From positions 11,470,001 to 11,534,000 of the forward strand of contig OX485806.1 in the NCBI GenBank assembly GCA_950295325.1: DNA of 64,000 bases. Reading direction: 5' to 3'. The position numbers were made by a program, and so were the translations under genes. This document shows, one piece after another, positions 10,801 through 22,298 of the stretch (its first letter is position 1; the number at the start of each line of letters is the position of its first letter). The notes beneath the pieces are model-generated. The model saw nothing but the letters and a program-made list of their open reading frames with translations, did not search any database and was not told the DNA's origin. The DNA comes from Polytrichum commune. Lineage: Eukaryota > Streptophyta > Polytrichopsida > Polytrichales > Polytrichaceae.

Positions 10801-13044
10801 CTATGTTTAACCACTAAATGTTTCCTTTTATGTTCCATTTGCTACGGGAGCAAAATGTCATACATAGGAGCACGTATGAAGGAGATGTATCATGTGGCCC
10901 TAGTTGTTGCTTCCGTCCAACCCCACGCACATTTTATGGTCGGTGGATCGGCTCGGGAATCATCTAGACCTCTGGTTAGCAATTCCGATGAATCACAAGG
11001 GATGTCGTATTGGAGTTCGGATGCAAAAGTCGTAGGAGGTCGAAGTGATTAAAAAAAAACTCATTAATTCAAGTTCTCTTTAAGTGATCACATACATCCT
11101 TCCCACTATGTTACGTGTTGAACCTAGAATGGCTCATTTATTCTGAGTTGTTAATCCAAATTTAACCACAACTTGTGTTAATTGTATTTACCATGTTGCA
11201 TGAGCAATGGGATCATGTGTGGGAGCACGTATGAACAAGATATATGATGTGGTCTTAGTGTTCTCGCTTCTGTCCAACTCCACACACAATTGGGGTCAGT
11301 GGATTGGCTTGGGAGTCATCTCATATGGTAACCAATTCGCGATTGTGATAAACCCCAAAGATTGTCATCTCAAGCCAACTAGAATTGGGAGTTCAAATGG
11401 AAAAGGTCCTAGGAGGTGACAGTGAAGGTTTTCTTCCTCTTTAAGTGATCACATACATAGGTCCTTCCAACCATGTTAACATTTAATTGAACCTATGATG
11501 ATTTCAATACATTTTTAGCACATCATCCAATTGCATTCTTACACTTTCTTAGGACAAGTCTTGCCCTACAAACAAAAGCACTCACATGTAGTTGTTTGTT
11601 TAAGTGTCCACATAACGTGCCGAAACCCTTAACCCTAAACCCTAACCATGCATGAATATCTTGAAAAAGCGAAAACCCTCCTAAATTTTTCATACATGAT
11701 GATGGAGTCCAGTTCATGACACCCACCATTGGGGGGGGGGTAGTAACATGCCCCTCCTAGTTTTGTTATTAATCCCTTCTAGGTCAGTTAATCACTTGGA
11801 CTAAACCTACAAATCGAATTAAAAATCATGCCGAAAAAAAGGACATATCAACATTTACGGACTATACAACATATCCATGCGTTTCCACCTAAACCCTCCT
11901 CCCTCCTCCACGGTAGGCGTTACGAAGCTTTTTACCCACGGCGTTAGCGATACGGGGCGGGATTGGTACAGAGTCATAAGTGGAATACACTTGATAGCGG
12001 TAATTCCCTTTTTCCCTTAAGTATTGGGATGCTAGTAAATGCCGACCCCTCCCCTCCCCTCCTCCTCATCAGTGCAATAAGTTAAGGGTGCCACCGTAGC
12101 GTTCCTAGGTCGTAACTTAGCCCTCGTCGTGAGGCTTCCTGTGGCATCATATAAAACAATAAATCCCCATAATGGGGGCATCCGTGGCTTGACAAGCGAG
12201 GGAGGGGGGAGTTTAGCTACAAGTGTGACTAGTCGTGCGCTTTTATGGAGCCACTAGGGTACACTTACATCTCCAATTTAAGAAAACAATGCACACATCA
12301 ATGCGGAGCCTGTTGGCAGTCCCAGCAGCAGCAGTCCGAGCAGCAGCTTGGTACGAGGAAAGGGAGGGAGTCATATATACTGGGCCCAGAAGCTCGCTCG
12401 CTCGCTCGCTCACTTGCTCGGCTCATCTCAACGTCCACACTCTACCCCCGAACCGGTGGACTGCTTTCAGCTTACACGGATGTACCTGGAATTTACAGCC
12501 TGTGTGTCGACAGCCCCTCCCCTCTTCGCCTAATTATTAGCAAATTCAGTATACAGCAGATGGAATTTAACTCAACAACTATTTCTTCCCAGAGACTTGA
12601 TCTCGGCTGCCTCCAATCCAATCCAATCAAAATGAATGGAAATAAACCCCCGCCCATGACCAATACCTGCTGCTGCTGCTGCTACTGTTACTTCTTAACC
12701 GGAAGTCGCGAAAGGCCAGGGCTAGTTTCGCACTCAGAGAAGAGTCACCCGTGCACACTTGAGAGCCCGAGCCGTGCGGTCATATATTTGCATTGGAATT
12801 CAGGACTGTGTAATTTTTTATTTCGTCCGCACATTACAATCTGTCATGTCGGGTATGGCACTTATGAGTCCAAAAGGCGTGTGGAGTTGATTATATATAT
12901 ATATAACACCAGACTTTGCACTCCCTGATCCAAGAAATCTATTCTGCTCCTGAAATCAAAGCCCATGAATACCTATAACTTAAGGCCAGGGTTGGGAGCC
13001 TGCAGGCACCCATGTTATATCTATTTACTATATATATATATCAT
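10801..13044. other. Intergenic with microsatellites
   Basis: Two or three diverged copies of a segment with GGAGCACGTATGAA occur at about 10860-11060 and 11200-11420. A CGCTCGCTCGCTC tract is at about 12395 and a CTGCTGCTGCTG tract at about 12668. A 227-codon frame at 12245-12928 spans these simple repeats. It has no recognisable domain and I do not accept it as a gene. Confidence 0.4.
11630..11648. promoter_or_regulatory. Telo-box-like motif
   Basis: TTAACCCTAAACCCTAACC contains two adjoining plant telomere-type CCCTAAA units. Single or double telo-boxes are common in plant promoters. Here it is isolated, with no gene next to it, and it is too short to be an interstitial telomere. Confidence 0.5.
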
Positions 13045-13188
13045 AATTGGCCAACAAATGTCAGATTCGTTGTTATAGAACATGAACAACTTTACTTGGT
13101 AAAAAAGTATATCAATCGTAAAAGAGAAGACGAAGATATAGCATTGTGTAACTCCAAGTAGTGAGGGGCACTAAATATCATATTTAGT
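13045..13188. repeat. Hairpin MITE family E, partial copy
   Basis: Carries the family core (GAACATGAACAACTTTACTT) and right end (GATATAGCATTGTGTAACTCC), ending in CACTAAATATCATATTTAG. The left arm appears replaced by an AT microsatellite. Confidence 0.55.
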
Positions 13189-14491
13189 CTAGTCCTGTTA
13201 CTATGGGCCACAAAACATTTTTAGAGCCCATACCAATTCTCATAATGAGGATATCGTGAGCCACGGTAAAAAAATTTAATCCACGCTAACATTCTAGATG
13301 AAAAGTAGCGTAAAGCTGCAGTAATTGTTTTTTTTCCTAGAATATTTCATGTGTGTTATTATTAGTTTTTTCTATTTTTGAAAAAGTAAGGTGACTATTT
13401 TTATCTGTACAAGTTGGATTTCAGCAGGACTGTGTAAATTTTTTCTTCTCCATGATTGAGAGCAGGTGAAATGAAATTCCGGATTTTCCACATGGATCTT
13501 CAAATCTATCACCTGCTCCAATCAAACGCTCAGAACTGTAACTGAAGGGCCAGGTGTAGCACTCGTTACATCACACTCAGGTGCCTGCAGGTAGCAAAAA
13601 TGAATTGAAACCCAAAACTGTGATATACATTGAAATACTGCAAAGAATATACATATAGCCTGTTGGACAAGCAGCTAGTCCAAAGGCAGTCGAAATCAAT
13701 TATGATCCGGACAGCTTTCGTCACTCATGGATCATAAAATCTATTCGACCCTGAACCTTCACTCGTCCCAGATTCAAAGCCCAATAATCTTACATGTAGC
13801 GATTATAAGGTCGGGCGCAGCAGCACTCGTCCGCGGACCCCTTGAACCAGAGCCTGCAGCAGGCAACACTACGAACTTGGACTTCATTCATCAAGGACTG
13901 TCTACACAATTTCCGCGCGAAGAAGAAAATAGTATATATATATATATTATCATGTCGGACGATGAGACGAGTTGGGTCCAAAAGGTGGGCAAAAGTTATA
14001 TTATAATGTAGGTGTCACTCACAGATTGGCCTGAAATCTACCAATTCTGCCGCTCGGGAACCTTCGATTGCTAGCTCCTTGACGCTCACACAGGCTGTGT
14101 GGGGCCTCAACAATCATGCGAGACTTCAATGTAGTTGCCAGGCGGACGTGGTCGAATGAGTAATTCGTTCATGGCATTTGAAGGACGCTTCCCGAATATA
14201 AATCAACGCCACAACAAAAGAAAGAGATTGTACACTGATGAAGAGGATGTGTCTGAGGTCGAGCAGCGAGGACACCTGATGAATGAATTATTAACTATCC
14301 ATTTTCCCCTGCTTCTTATTATTCTCTCGATGGCTCGTCATTCCCTACCGTAATAACGGATGTCGGCCTGCCCCCTCGCCATGCTGGCCTTATCCGGTGG
14401 CAGCCAATATATGGCTCTATTAAATTTGGCTATGGCTTACACTCAAACGCCTACAATAACTGCCACCATATTGATCATTCCTCGTGACTGA
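13189..14491. other. Intergenic, no gene seen
   Basis: The segments around 12800-13000 and 13420-13880 share short phrases (CAGGACTGTGTAA; AATCTATTC; CAAAGCCCA; GCCTGCAG), which suggests an old duplication. The frame at 13727-14011 has no recognisable domain. Confidence 0.35.
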
Positions 14492-14660
14492 GGCCCGGTT
14501 TACACCACGGACCGTGGTAGAAGACTGGCCTTTTCCCATGGTTAGACTTGATGGTCCAACTTCCATGGTCCGATTTCAGAAAAAGAATCAATTTATAGAA
14601 AGTTTTGGGTCCCTCACTAGGTGCCAACTAAATGTGGACCAAGAGGAATGATCATGTGCG
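14492..14660. mobile_element. Tourist-like MITE family C, truncated
   Basis: Starts GGCCCGGTTTACACCACGG after TGA and follows the reverse orientation of family C (GATGGTCCAACTTCCATGGT, then AATCAATTTA, then GGGTCCCTCACTAGGTG). The match is lost near 14660, so only one end survives. Full copies are at 30946-31519 and 36850-37395. Confidence 0.7.
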
Positions 14661-16745
14661 AGGAATGACCCCCGAGTTGTGGGGGCGGATTTCAAATTGG
14701 TCATGACACCTGACAATATCAAACATTTTGTTGCTTCTTGTTATTCTTTCGACGGCTCCACATTCCCTATGATGATGAATCTCAGCCAGTCCCTACTGGC
14801 TTGTCCCCGTGCCATATTGACTCTCTTGTAACAGTGTCTCTTGTAGCACTATATACAAGCATATGGGTCCTCAGCAATTGATCTGCGTTGCTGAGGAAAT
14901 GTCCTATGTCACTTGAAAGTATGTAAATCTACCACATGTGGTAGAAGTGCATATTTTGCTCATTGACACCTAACAAATTGACTAGGACTCATATGTTGGT
15001 AGTGTAAGGCTATAAGCTCCACTTGCTCCATGTACTCTGTGCATGAGAAATAATTTGGTCAAGGGCTCGGAGTAAACATGTTGTGATGTTTAAGCAACAA
15101 CAACTTCTTCAATCTTACTGTGGCAGTAAGGATTCCAAAGGACAAAGAGAGGAAATCATCGCATACGGGCATATCTCTCATTCATCCAACATAAATGCCC
15201 TGAAATAGTACAAAGCTTGGAGGTTACTATTTACAATCTATTTAGCACCGGCATTAGTCTCAAAGAGCTGGAATTAGTCTGGCCCAAGTCATTTGAATTG
15301 GTCACAAACCAATAGGAGGTTGAGGTTTTTATGTTGCATGGATGAGAGGTACACTCATATGTGATAATTCCCCCTCCCTCCCTAGGAAACATTGCATCTC
15401 CTTTATTTTGAAAATGGGTGAAGGGACAATATTGTAACACCTACTCAATTTCGGCACAAAATAATTATTAAGTTCACTACGGATGCCACATGTCACTCAA
15501 TGGTTGGTTAGAACAAACAAAAAATTAAGTTGATGTGACATGGAAATAAACTAGATTTCGGCACTCAGCATGCCTAACCTGGTTGAGGTAACATGGTAAT
15601 CTTAGTAACGTCGAGGGCTCTCTGTTCCGACAAAAAAACAACTATTTTCCCCTCAAGCTTTCCCACATGTAAAGCTTACATTGGTTGAGACCAGTATCGA
15701 GTTGGTATCGTCTTTCTTATATATATATATATATATACCATTTGGGTATCTTCAATGAGGATTTCATACTTTTTGACGGCTATGGGCATTTGGCGGTATT
15801 TTTGTTTTCAATAACATTTGGATCTATATACCATGCAAGAACCTTCACACGTAGGTAAAAAAAACCACCTTAGCATCAACGTGGTTTAGAATGGTACTAA
15901 CCCAAACAACAACTCGGGTAGAAAAAAATTCTCTCGCCTTGACGTACCCACCAAACATCAATATTCGACTAACACTACAACAGTAAATTCTTTGATACCA
16001 TTGCTGATGTTGATTATCGATACCATTCCATTCACCTACACACCGGTCCAACATTAGTTGAGACCCTCTTGGATCCACTACCCCGCACGGAACCTACATC
16101 CCCACTCTATCCAAGGTGGAAATCGAGCGTCGTCGCCCTCTCCGGTAAATGCTATGGTTAGAGTCACTTGTTTTTCTTCTTCTTCTTCTTCCTCCTCCTT
16201 CCTTTCTCCTTTTTTCTTTTGCATGCACTCAAATGCGCACCCATGACTGCCAGTCACATATTTGATCATTCTGGGGCTCTGAACATCAAGTTGTTAAGGG
16301 CGGAATCAGATCGGCCATGGAATCATGATGAGGACGTGAAGGGACCCGAGTTCGTAATGGTCATTTGTTAAATGCGCGCGTCTGTACCCTTGGCAAGCAG
16401 CAGAAGCTGGAGCTGGAGCTGCTGCTGCCGCTGCTGCTTGTATATATGGAGTCAGTAAGCGGAGTACCACTGTGGCCACCCCCGTTCCGTTCCAGTGGGT
16501 TTTGTGAAGGCCGGTATTGTACTCCAAGTCACACAGACTGCATGGACTTGATGAACGTATTTATAATCCAAAGGACACCCAGGACCAAAAGTGACATCAT
16601 CGCAATTTCTCAAGGTGATTGAATAGAGCGGCTCCGGGCTCCGGAGTCAACGGCCGCCCATCATACGATCGAGGACCCGATTTCGGGTGCACTGAACTGA
16701 AATTGGAGGTGGACGACGACGAAACATGTATGTATGTTGAGATAC
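14661..16745. other. Intergenic, no gene seen
   Basis: 15150-15390 is a copy of repeat family G (CATCCAACATAAATGCCCTGA, then ATGAGAGGTACACTCATATG), also present at 31960-32880. An AT dinucleotide run lies at 15719-15738, and a polypyrimidine tract (TTCTTCTTCTTCCTCCTCC) at about 16168-16215. No gene is supported. Confidence 0.4.
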
Positions 16746-16746
16746 C

Positions 16747-17556
16747 CACACTAAATACTGCACGTAGTGTCACCAATTCGAGTGTGTGTCTTGCTCAACA
16801 CTCCCTCCGTTTCAGGATAAAAGTTACGTTGTAGAAAATCCGTGGGCTTAAGGTCATTTTTCGCACTTTTAGCATGAGAATTGTGTGCGTCGCGCATATA
16901 GCTCTCACTAAGCGCTTTCCGGTGAGCTAGGGGTGTCTGTAGTAACGCCCGTTCATCGCCATTGACGATTGACATTGATTGATCTCACACATAAAAACTG
17001 CGTCGATGTGCGTCGACGCCGTCGAGTCCAAATATCAATTGTCAAACGAGCGTAAACTGTTATTTGACTTGGTAGTTCATCAGCAATAACATTTACATTG
17101 TTTATGGCAACGTTCCTGGCAACGTTTCAGTTCATTTGGCGAAGTTTGAGAGAAGTTTCACCAAATGTAACTTTTATTTCGTAGCACAGTTTATGTCCAA
17201 ACGTAACTTTTTATTTTGAAATGGAGGGAGTACTAATTTGTGAACCGTCCGTGCAGTGGCACCAACACTAAATGTGAACCTAACTTTATTTTTCATTCCT
17301 CGTAAAACTTTTGGGCAGTGGAGATTTACGGTGTTGCAATTACTGGTAGCTTGCTAAGTGGTTCTCCTTCCAAATTTCAGTCATTCATGACACTCGTTCA
17401 TTACATGGTTCATGGGATGCAAAAATCTGCCAAACTTTGTTTCGACACTTGGCATGGGGATGAACTAGACGTAAATTGAGATGACAACACTTGCCAAGTT
17501 GTTCATATGAAGTGTCATCAAAAAAACTACCACAATGACATAAAATCAGTGTACTA
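16747..17556. mobile_element. MITE family F2, split by a Stowaway
   Basis: The family unit begins ACACTAAATACTGCACG and AGTGTCACCAATTC. It is interrupted at 16801-17230, then continues with GTGGCACCAACACTAAATGT, a CATTCCT segment, TTGCAATTACTG, and a tail with GAAGTGTCATC. Uninterrupted relatives are at 25781-26181 and 32891-33279. It is non-coding. Confidence 0.75.
16801..17230. mobile_element. Stowaway-like MITE inside family F2
   Basis: A 430-bp element has ends CTCCCTCCGTTTCA and TGAAATGGAGGGAG. The flanks are CA on the left and TA on the right. The uninterrupted relative at about 32938-32950 reads GCTCAATACTAATCG, so the target was TA and the left copy has mutated to CA. It has no coding frame. 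Confidence 0.9.
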
Positions 17557-17586
17557 ATTATTTGCTACGTATGTAGTTAGCCTCAC

Positions 17587-17994
17587 TACACTAAATATGA
17601 TATTTAGTGTTTGATTATATTTAATGTTGTTACCACCCTACCTTGCTCAACACTAATTTTTCAATTCCTTTAACAATTAGTGTTAGACATAAATGTGCCG
17701 CTACCTTCTCTACTGCCACCTCCCTTCCTATGAGGAATGAATTTCATTGAACTTGTGATTTCAAGGATGACGTCCCACCTTCATGCTCGTTGATTTCTCA
17801 TTTGCCGAAGTCGATGGCATTCTTTTCATATCCTTACTAAAACTAAAATCAAACATGTAACTTCCACATATCACCATAGTTGATATACAGTGTTTGAGTT
17901 TACAGTTAATGTTACTTACTTTCACAGGGTTATTGACATTTGGTGTATGCGTTCGTATTTAGTGTATCAAACACTAAATATCATATTTAGTGTA
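17587..17994. mobile_element. MITE family F1
   Basis: A 408-bp element with perfect 24-bp terminal inverted repeats (17587-17610 and 17971-17994). Each end is itself nearly palindromic (ACACTAAATAT / ATATTTAGTGT), so each terminus can fold on its own. The body carries TTTAATGTTGTTACCACCC and AATTAGTGTTAGACATAAAT, matched by the copy at 32128-32425. I could not settle its superfamily. Confidence 0.8.
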
Positions 17995-18395
17995 CTACGT
18001 AGTTGTTGTTGTCGTCGTTGTTACCAACAATCAGCTTCAAAACTGGGTTCACATCTTGGACAGTAAAAACAGTTTGATTCGTCACCAAAGGTGGCTGGTA
18101 TGGTCATTAGTGATTGGGGGAGTCAATCACCAACACAAAGGATTGGAGTGTGACGCTTGTCCCTAAGCTTGGTACTAACACAGATGCATACATTTGTGGT
18201 GACATTGACAAGACCCGGGTGTACTTCTTCACTTATTACACCAGCGATTTGGTAAGAAATGAAGTTGAGATGCCTAAGGGAGAGTTATGGAGTAGGGCGG
18301 GCGGGCGGGCAAAGGATGGGTTAGGGGTAATTAAGGAGCACCACATGGAGATTGTCAATTGTAAGATGTAGTCAGTGATCAAGGAGATTTTAGGG
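17995..18395. other. Intergenic, no gene seen
   Basis: The 85-codon frame at 18114-18371 contains a GGGCGGGCGGGC run and no recognised domain. Nothing else is supported. Confidence 0.35.
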
Positions 18396-18600
18396 CATAA
18401 CCAGGTGATATCCTAGTGTTTGCAAGTCCAACCGGTTACATGTTGACATCCTCCGGTTTTCCTTTATTGAATTGGGGTATATTCTATAAACTCCTCTAAA
18501 ATGATTGGTAATTTTCCTGCAGTCTTGAACTTCAACCGGTTATTTCTCAAACTCAACCGGTTCATATATAACTAACTACCGGTTCTCTCCGATCATAGGA
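18396..18600 (+). repeat. ACCGGTT-rich repeat, distant copy
   Basis: Matches 9615-9880 in order: GTTTGCAAGTCCAACCGGTT, TTGAACTTCAACCGGTT, CTCAAACTCAACCGGTTCAT, CTACCGGTTCTC. It lies about 9 kb from the cluster, so the family is dispersed. Confidence 0.7.
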
Positions 18601-20341
18601 TGTGGTTGTGCCCCATCATTCACGGTCAAAATTTGATAAAGCACGGAGTTAGGGTTTTCAAGATTGAATGAGACCGTGCTATGCCATCTACTTGGGTGGT
18701 GAAACTTTGGCGAGTTGTTGCACGAGGGTATTGGGGCTGTAGGCCCAAGTGGTGAGTTGGGGCGGAGATGCTCTTAGGGTCAAGTGTGTGGGGTTGGCAA
18801 AACAATAATGTTGACGGAAAGTTAGGTTCACGTAGGGCATCTCCACCGCAACCACCATATCTCCCTCCACACTACTACGTCCAAGTGTGAGAACTCTTTG
18901 GAGCACCACCGCATGCCCTCTACACTCTATTCGGAGGGTCAAAAGGCCTTCAAAGATCTCCGACCTTGGAATTCGACGGGAGGTTAACATGGCACCTCTA
19001 GTATACTTGCAGAGTTCCAATGCTCACAAAAGATCGTCATTGAGCATTATGTATTGGATATTTAGTCTGAATTTGCGGTAGTTGTGGCATCCATGGTTTT
19101 ATTCTCAGGGTCCACATGAACGAATGGACATTACTTAATAATGTTATGTTGTTCATGAGGTCATATTAATTACCTAGTAGGTCCAACTCTACATCATAGA
19201 CTAATATTTTGAGAAACACTTTATTATGGGAAGGACACGACGCTCGATAAATTGTAATATAATATGGACCCTTCCTCTCTACAAAAGTGGGGTTGCAATG
19301 GTGGTCGCTCTGAAATATTCCTTAGTCACTTGTCTCACAAAGGAACACCCCCCCCCCCTTTCCTCTTGACAATTGAAGTGGCAAGTGGACATTGTTAGGT
19401 GGAGGTAATGTATTGGTCATCACTACGCCCCACCGCATCTCCCTCTACACTGGTCAACATAGTTTTTAAGGAACCTCAATGAAGAGGCCACTCTATTTTG
19501 ATGTAGTAATGTAGAGGGCCATTGATCTCATCAAATCTCTTTCAACACGAGAAACCATTCCATCCTTACTTTATTGCTATCAACACACATGCATTATTCT
19601 CTTGCACATTTTGGGATTATATTACTAAGCATAGAGTAACAACTAGTGCCATCACAATGGTGTCTCCGCCATGATAAATTTACAAACCTCTCCACCTAAT
19701 ACTTCATACATTTGTAGGAAAGGTGAGTCTACATGACACGCCAATCTAACACGAAGTGTCCAGAATGACACCGCTTTCCTACTAGTGATAAGCTCCTCCT
19801 CCAGTGATGAAATGGAAACCGGAGGGGAATTGTGGTGGCCATGGTGGAGATACCCTTTTGCAAGAGACGGAAGGTTCCCGTTCCAACATCAAGGAGGGCG
19901 GGACATTGATTCCGAATTTTACTGTGGGAATTCGCATTAAAGGCATATGCAAAGAAAACTACCCCGCTAGACATAAATTTATGCCTGAGTATTCTAGCTT
20001 TTAAAATGACCCACCACCTGTTGTCAAGATGGGTGGATGGAAATTCAATTTCCTGTGCAAGCCAATGATCCCAATATTCATGTAGAAAGTTAAGGGCCAC
20101 ATACATGGAATTTCAAGAGTCGCCTCATTTATGTGCCTTGGAGTTATGTCGTCTCTGTTAGGTGCAGCATGGTGTAAATTGTATCTGGAGAGTATATAAA
20201 TCTCAAGACTCCCAAGTGATGGTCAATACTTAATATCTGATCATTTGTATTCAATCGACATACCTCAACCTGCCAGTCACTCTGCATGAGCTTCTCATAA
20301 CCACACTAATAAATACATAAGTTGACAGTCCTAGACAACCG
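18601..20341. other. Intergenic, no gene seen
   Basis: Short frames on both strands (18688-19020 minus, 19729-20106 minus) have no recognisable domain. A run of C occurs near 19349. No gene, RNA or bounded repeat is supported. Confidence 0.35.
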
Positions 20342-20725
20342 TCTTCCGTTTGTGGAAAAAAAAAATACAAAGCCCTATCCAAAATCATCAAAGAAGCCCT
20401 ACACCAAGTCCACACAATATTCCCATCACAAATCAAACAAGAACCAAACTCCGTAACCGAACAACCCACATCACAACAAAATGAGCACTTAACCATGCTA
20501 TTACAACCTCACGACACCAACGGTACCCCTGTCCAAGCAATCACCAATGAGAGAATAAGAAAATGCAAAGACAAATGGGGCGCCCAAGCGACACACCTAC
20601 AGTACTTATGTACATGGCAAACCCCTAATGACACCTTAAAAAAATGGGTTGACGAACAACATGTCCTCCACAAAGACAATCTAACCTACGAACACAACGT
20701 CGCCTTGGTACACAACTTCCTTTGA
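20342..20725 (+). pseudogene. LINE relic 1, upstream module
   Basis: An open frame without a start at its left edge; the first in-frame Met is at 20495. Its translation is hydrophilic and carries the phrases KWGAQATHL, LCTWQTPND, KKWVDEQHVLHKDN and LTYEHN before a TGA at 20723-20725, after which coding-like sequence continues with further stops. I do not recognise the domain. Its codon style (A/C-rich) and position just before the RNase H-bearing frame indicate it belongs to the same element. It may lie in the region between endonuclease/gag and reverse transcriptase in an intact copy, but that is inference. Confidence 0.55.
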
Positions 20726-20969
20726 GCCAAACATAACACCCAAACATTAAACAAATACCCAAAAGAATTCCACAATCCATAATCAAACGACACAAGATTT
20801 GTGAGGACCCCAATAATAGCCCCACCGCACACTCATTACTTAAGAATGTAACCCAAATAAAGACATCCAAGCCCAACAACCCACAATACAAATCCAACTA
20901 GAAAACGCCCATATATTTGACCACAATGGATCACACTTAACTACCCTTACACTATAAAGAATACAATAG

Positions 20970-22298
20970 CTATGGGAAAAATATAACGAAAACCGCACCA
21001 ACCCACAACTCATAGCACTATATCCCCCCCCGCCCAAAAAAAAAATTACCACAAAAATAGTAGGACTTCTCCATATATATGTAACAAACTTACCTAAGAA
21101 GAAACCAAAAACAATACCCTCCAACAACCAACACAAGTCACTAAACCAATCAATTATAAAACTACTAATAGACACATTCACAATCACACACTCATACTAC
21201 TCCTCACCACTCACATGCCCCACAACACTAGAAAACTACAACTCACTCCACCAAAGAGACGCCATATTTGGCTCGCAAGGCCGAGCGCTAGCAACACAAT
21301 GGCAAGGTATAGACATCACGCACCCCACCAACCACCAAACTACAAATGAAGCAATCCATTGGGCCAAAATGGCCGCCAAAGAAAATCCCGACAACATCAC
21401 AATTATGATCCTCAACCACAACGACTGGACACCTCAAAAATTAGCACTACTACAACAAGACATACATATCATAGCCACTATCCCACTCAATACCCTCCGA
21501 CACTCAACAAAACCCCAATGGCCACTCTACTACAACCAACTAGAACCATCACTTACAACTATTGTATGTGTGCATAGCCTAGACTCCTCACCCACTAAAC
21601 AAACATTCGCAAACCAACTACAAAAATTCATTCAAGAAAAATACAATATCATTATCCCCACCCACAACCCCACAATCACCATAAGGCCATATAAAGTAAA
21701 CACATCAAAAAAATGGACAAATGCCCCCAAAACAACATACATAACCCCCACCCCACCCCAAACACCATCCATGCCAGACAAATTTTTTATACCAAAACCA
21801 CTCAAATACGACCTATCAAAAAGTCTATACATGGATGGCTTCTTCATACCACTAAACATACTCTGCACTGAGCTCTATGCTATATGGCTAGCCCTTGCCA
21901 ACATACATAACCCCACACATGATGTCCACATCTTCACCGACGGTTTGAACAGTATATACCTCCTAAACAACCACATAAGACAATCATCCTCCCAACATAA
22001 CCACCTAGACAAACTCCTCATTGCCTCCATAATACACCTCATTACATGGTTCCTATACAAAATTACAATACAAAAAGTCAAAACCCATACATGCATCCAA
22101 GGGAACAAACAAGCACTGGCCACCGAGGGCACCAATAAAATTGCCATAACCTCAATACCGCACATGGTCATAGCACAAACTACACCCTATAGGCTTGCAA
22201 AACCACCCTCAACAACCAACCTCCACAAAATAATAAGGAACCTAAAAACTTTCATAAACAAAGAACACAATAGGGTCACAGTTGAAAAAACCAAATAG
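20970..22298 (+). pseudogene. LINE relic 1, RNase H-containing frame
   Basis: An uninterrupted 442-codon frame follows a TAG at 20967; the first in-frame Met is only at 21369, so this is the middle of a longer polyprotein. Residues about 60-140 carry the phrases SYYSSPLTCPTTL and RDAIFGSQG and a WQG..ITHPT segment that I cannot assign; a degenerate methyltransferase-like fold is conceivable but unproven. The last third is an RNase H domain: YMDG (strand 1), TELYAIWLAL (helix with the Glu), FTDGLNS (catalytic Asp) and KVKTHTCIQGN. About 25-30 residues normally between YMDG and TEL are missing, and the final catalytic Asp position reads Ala. Enzymatic activity is therefore unlikely. Confidence 0.75.

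Noticed and set aside
11630-11648. An interstitial telomere
   Set aside because: Only two CCCTAAA-type units are present; that is a telo-box, not a telomere remnant.
12245-12928. A 227-codon frame, the longest ATG-started one after the LINE frame
   Set aside because: It runs through CTCG, CTG and other simple repeats, has Cys and Gln runs from microsatellites, and no recognisable domain.
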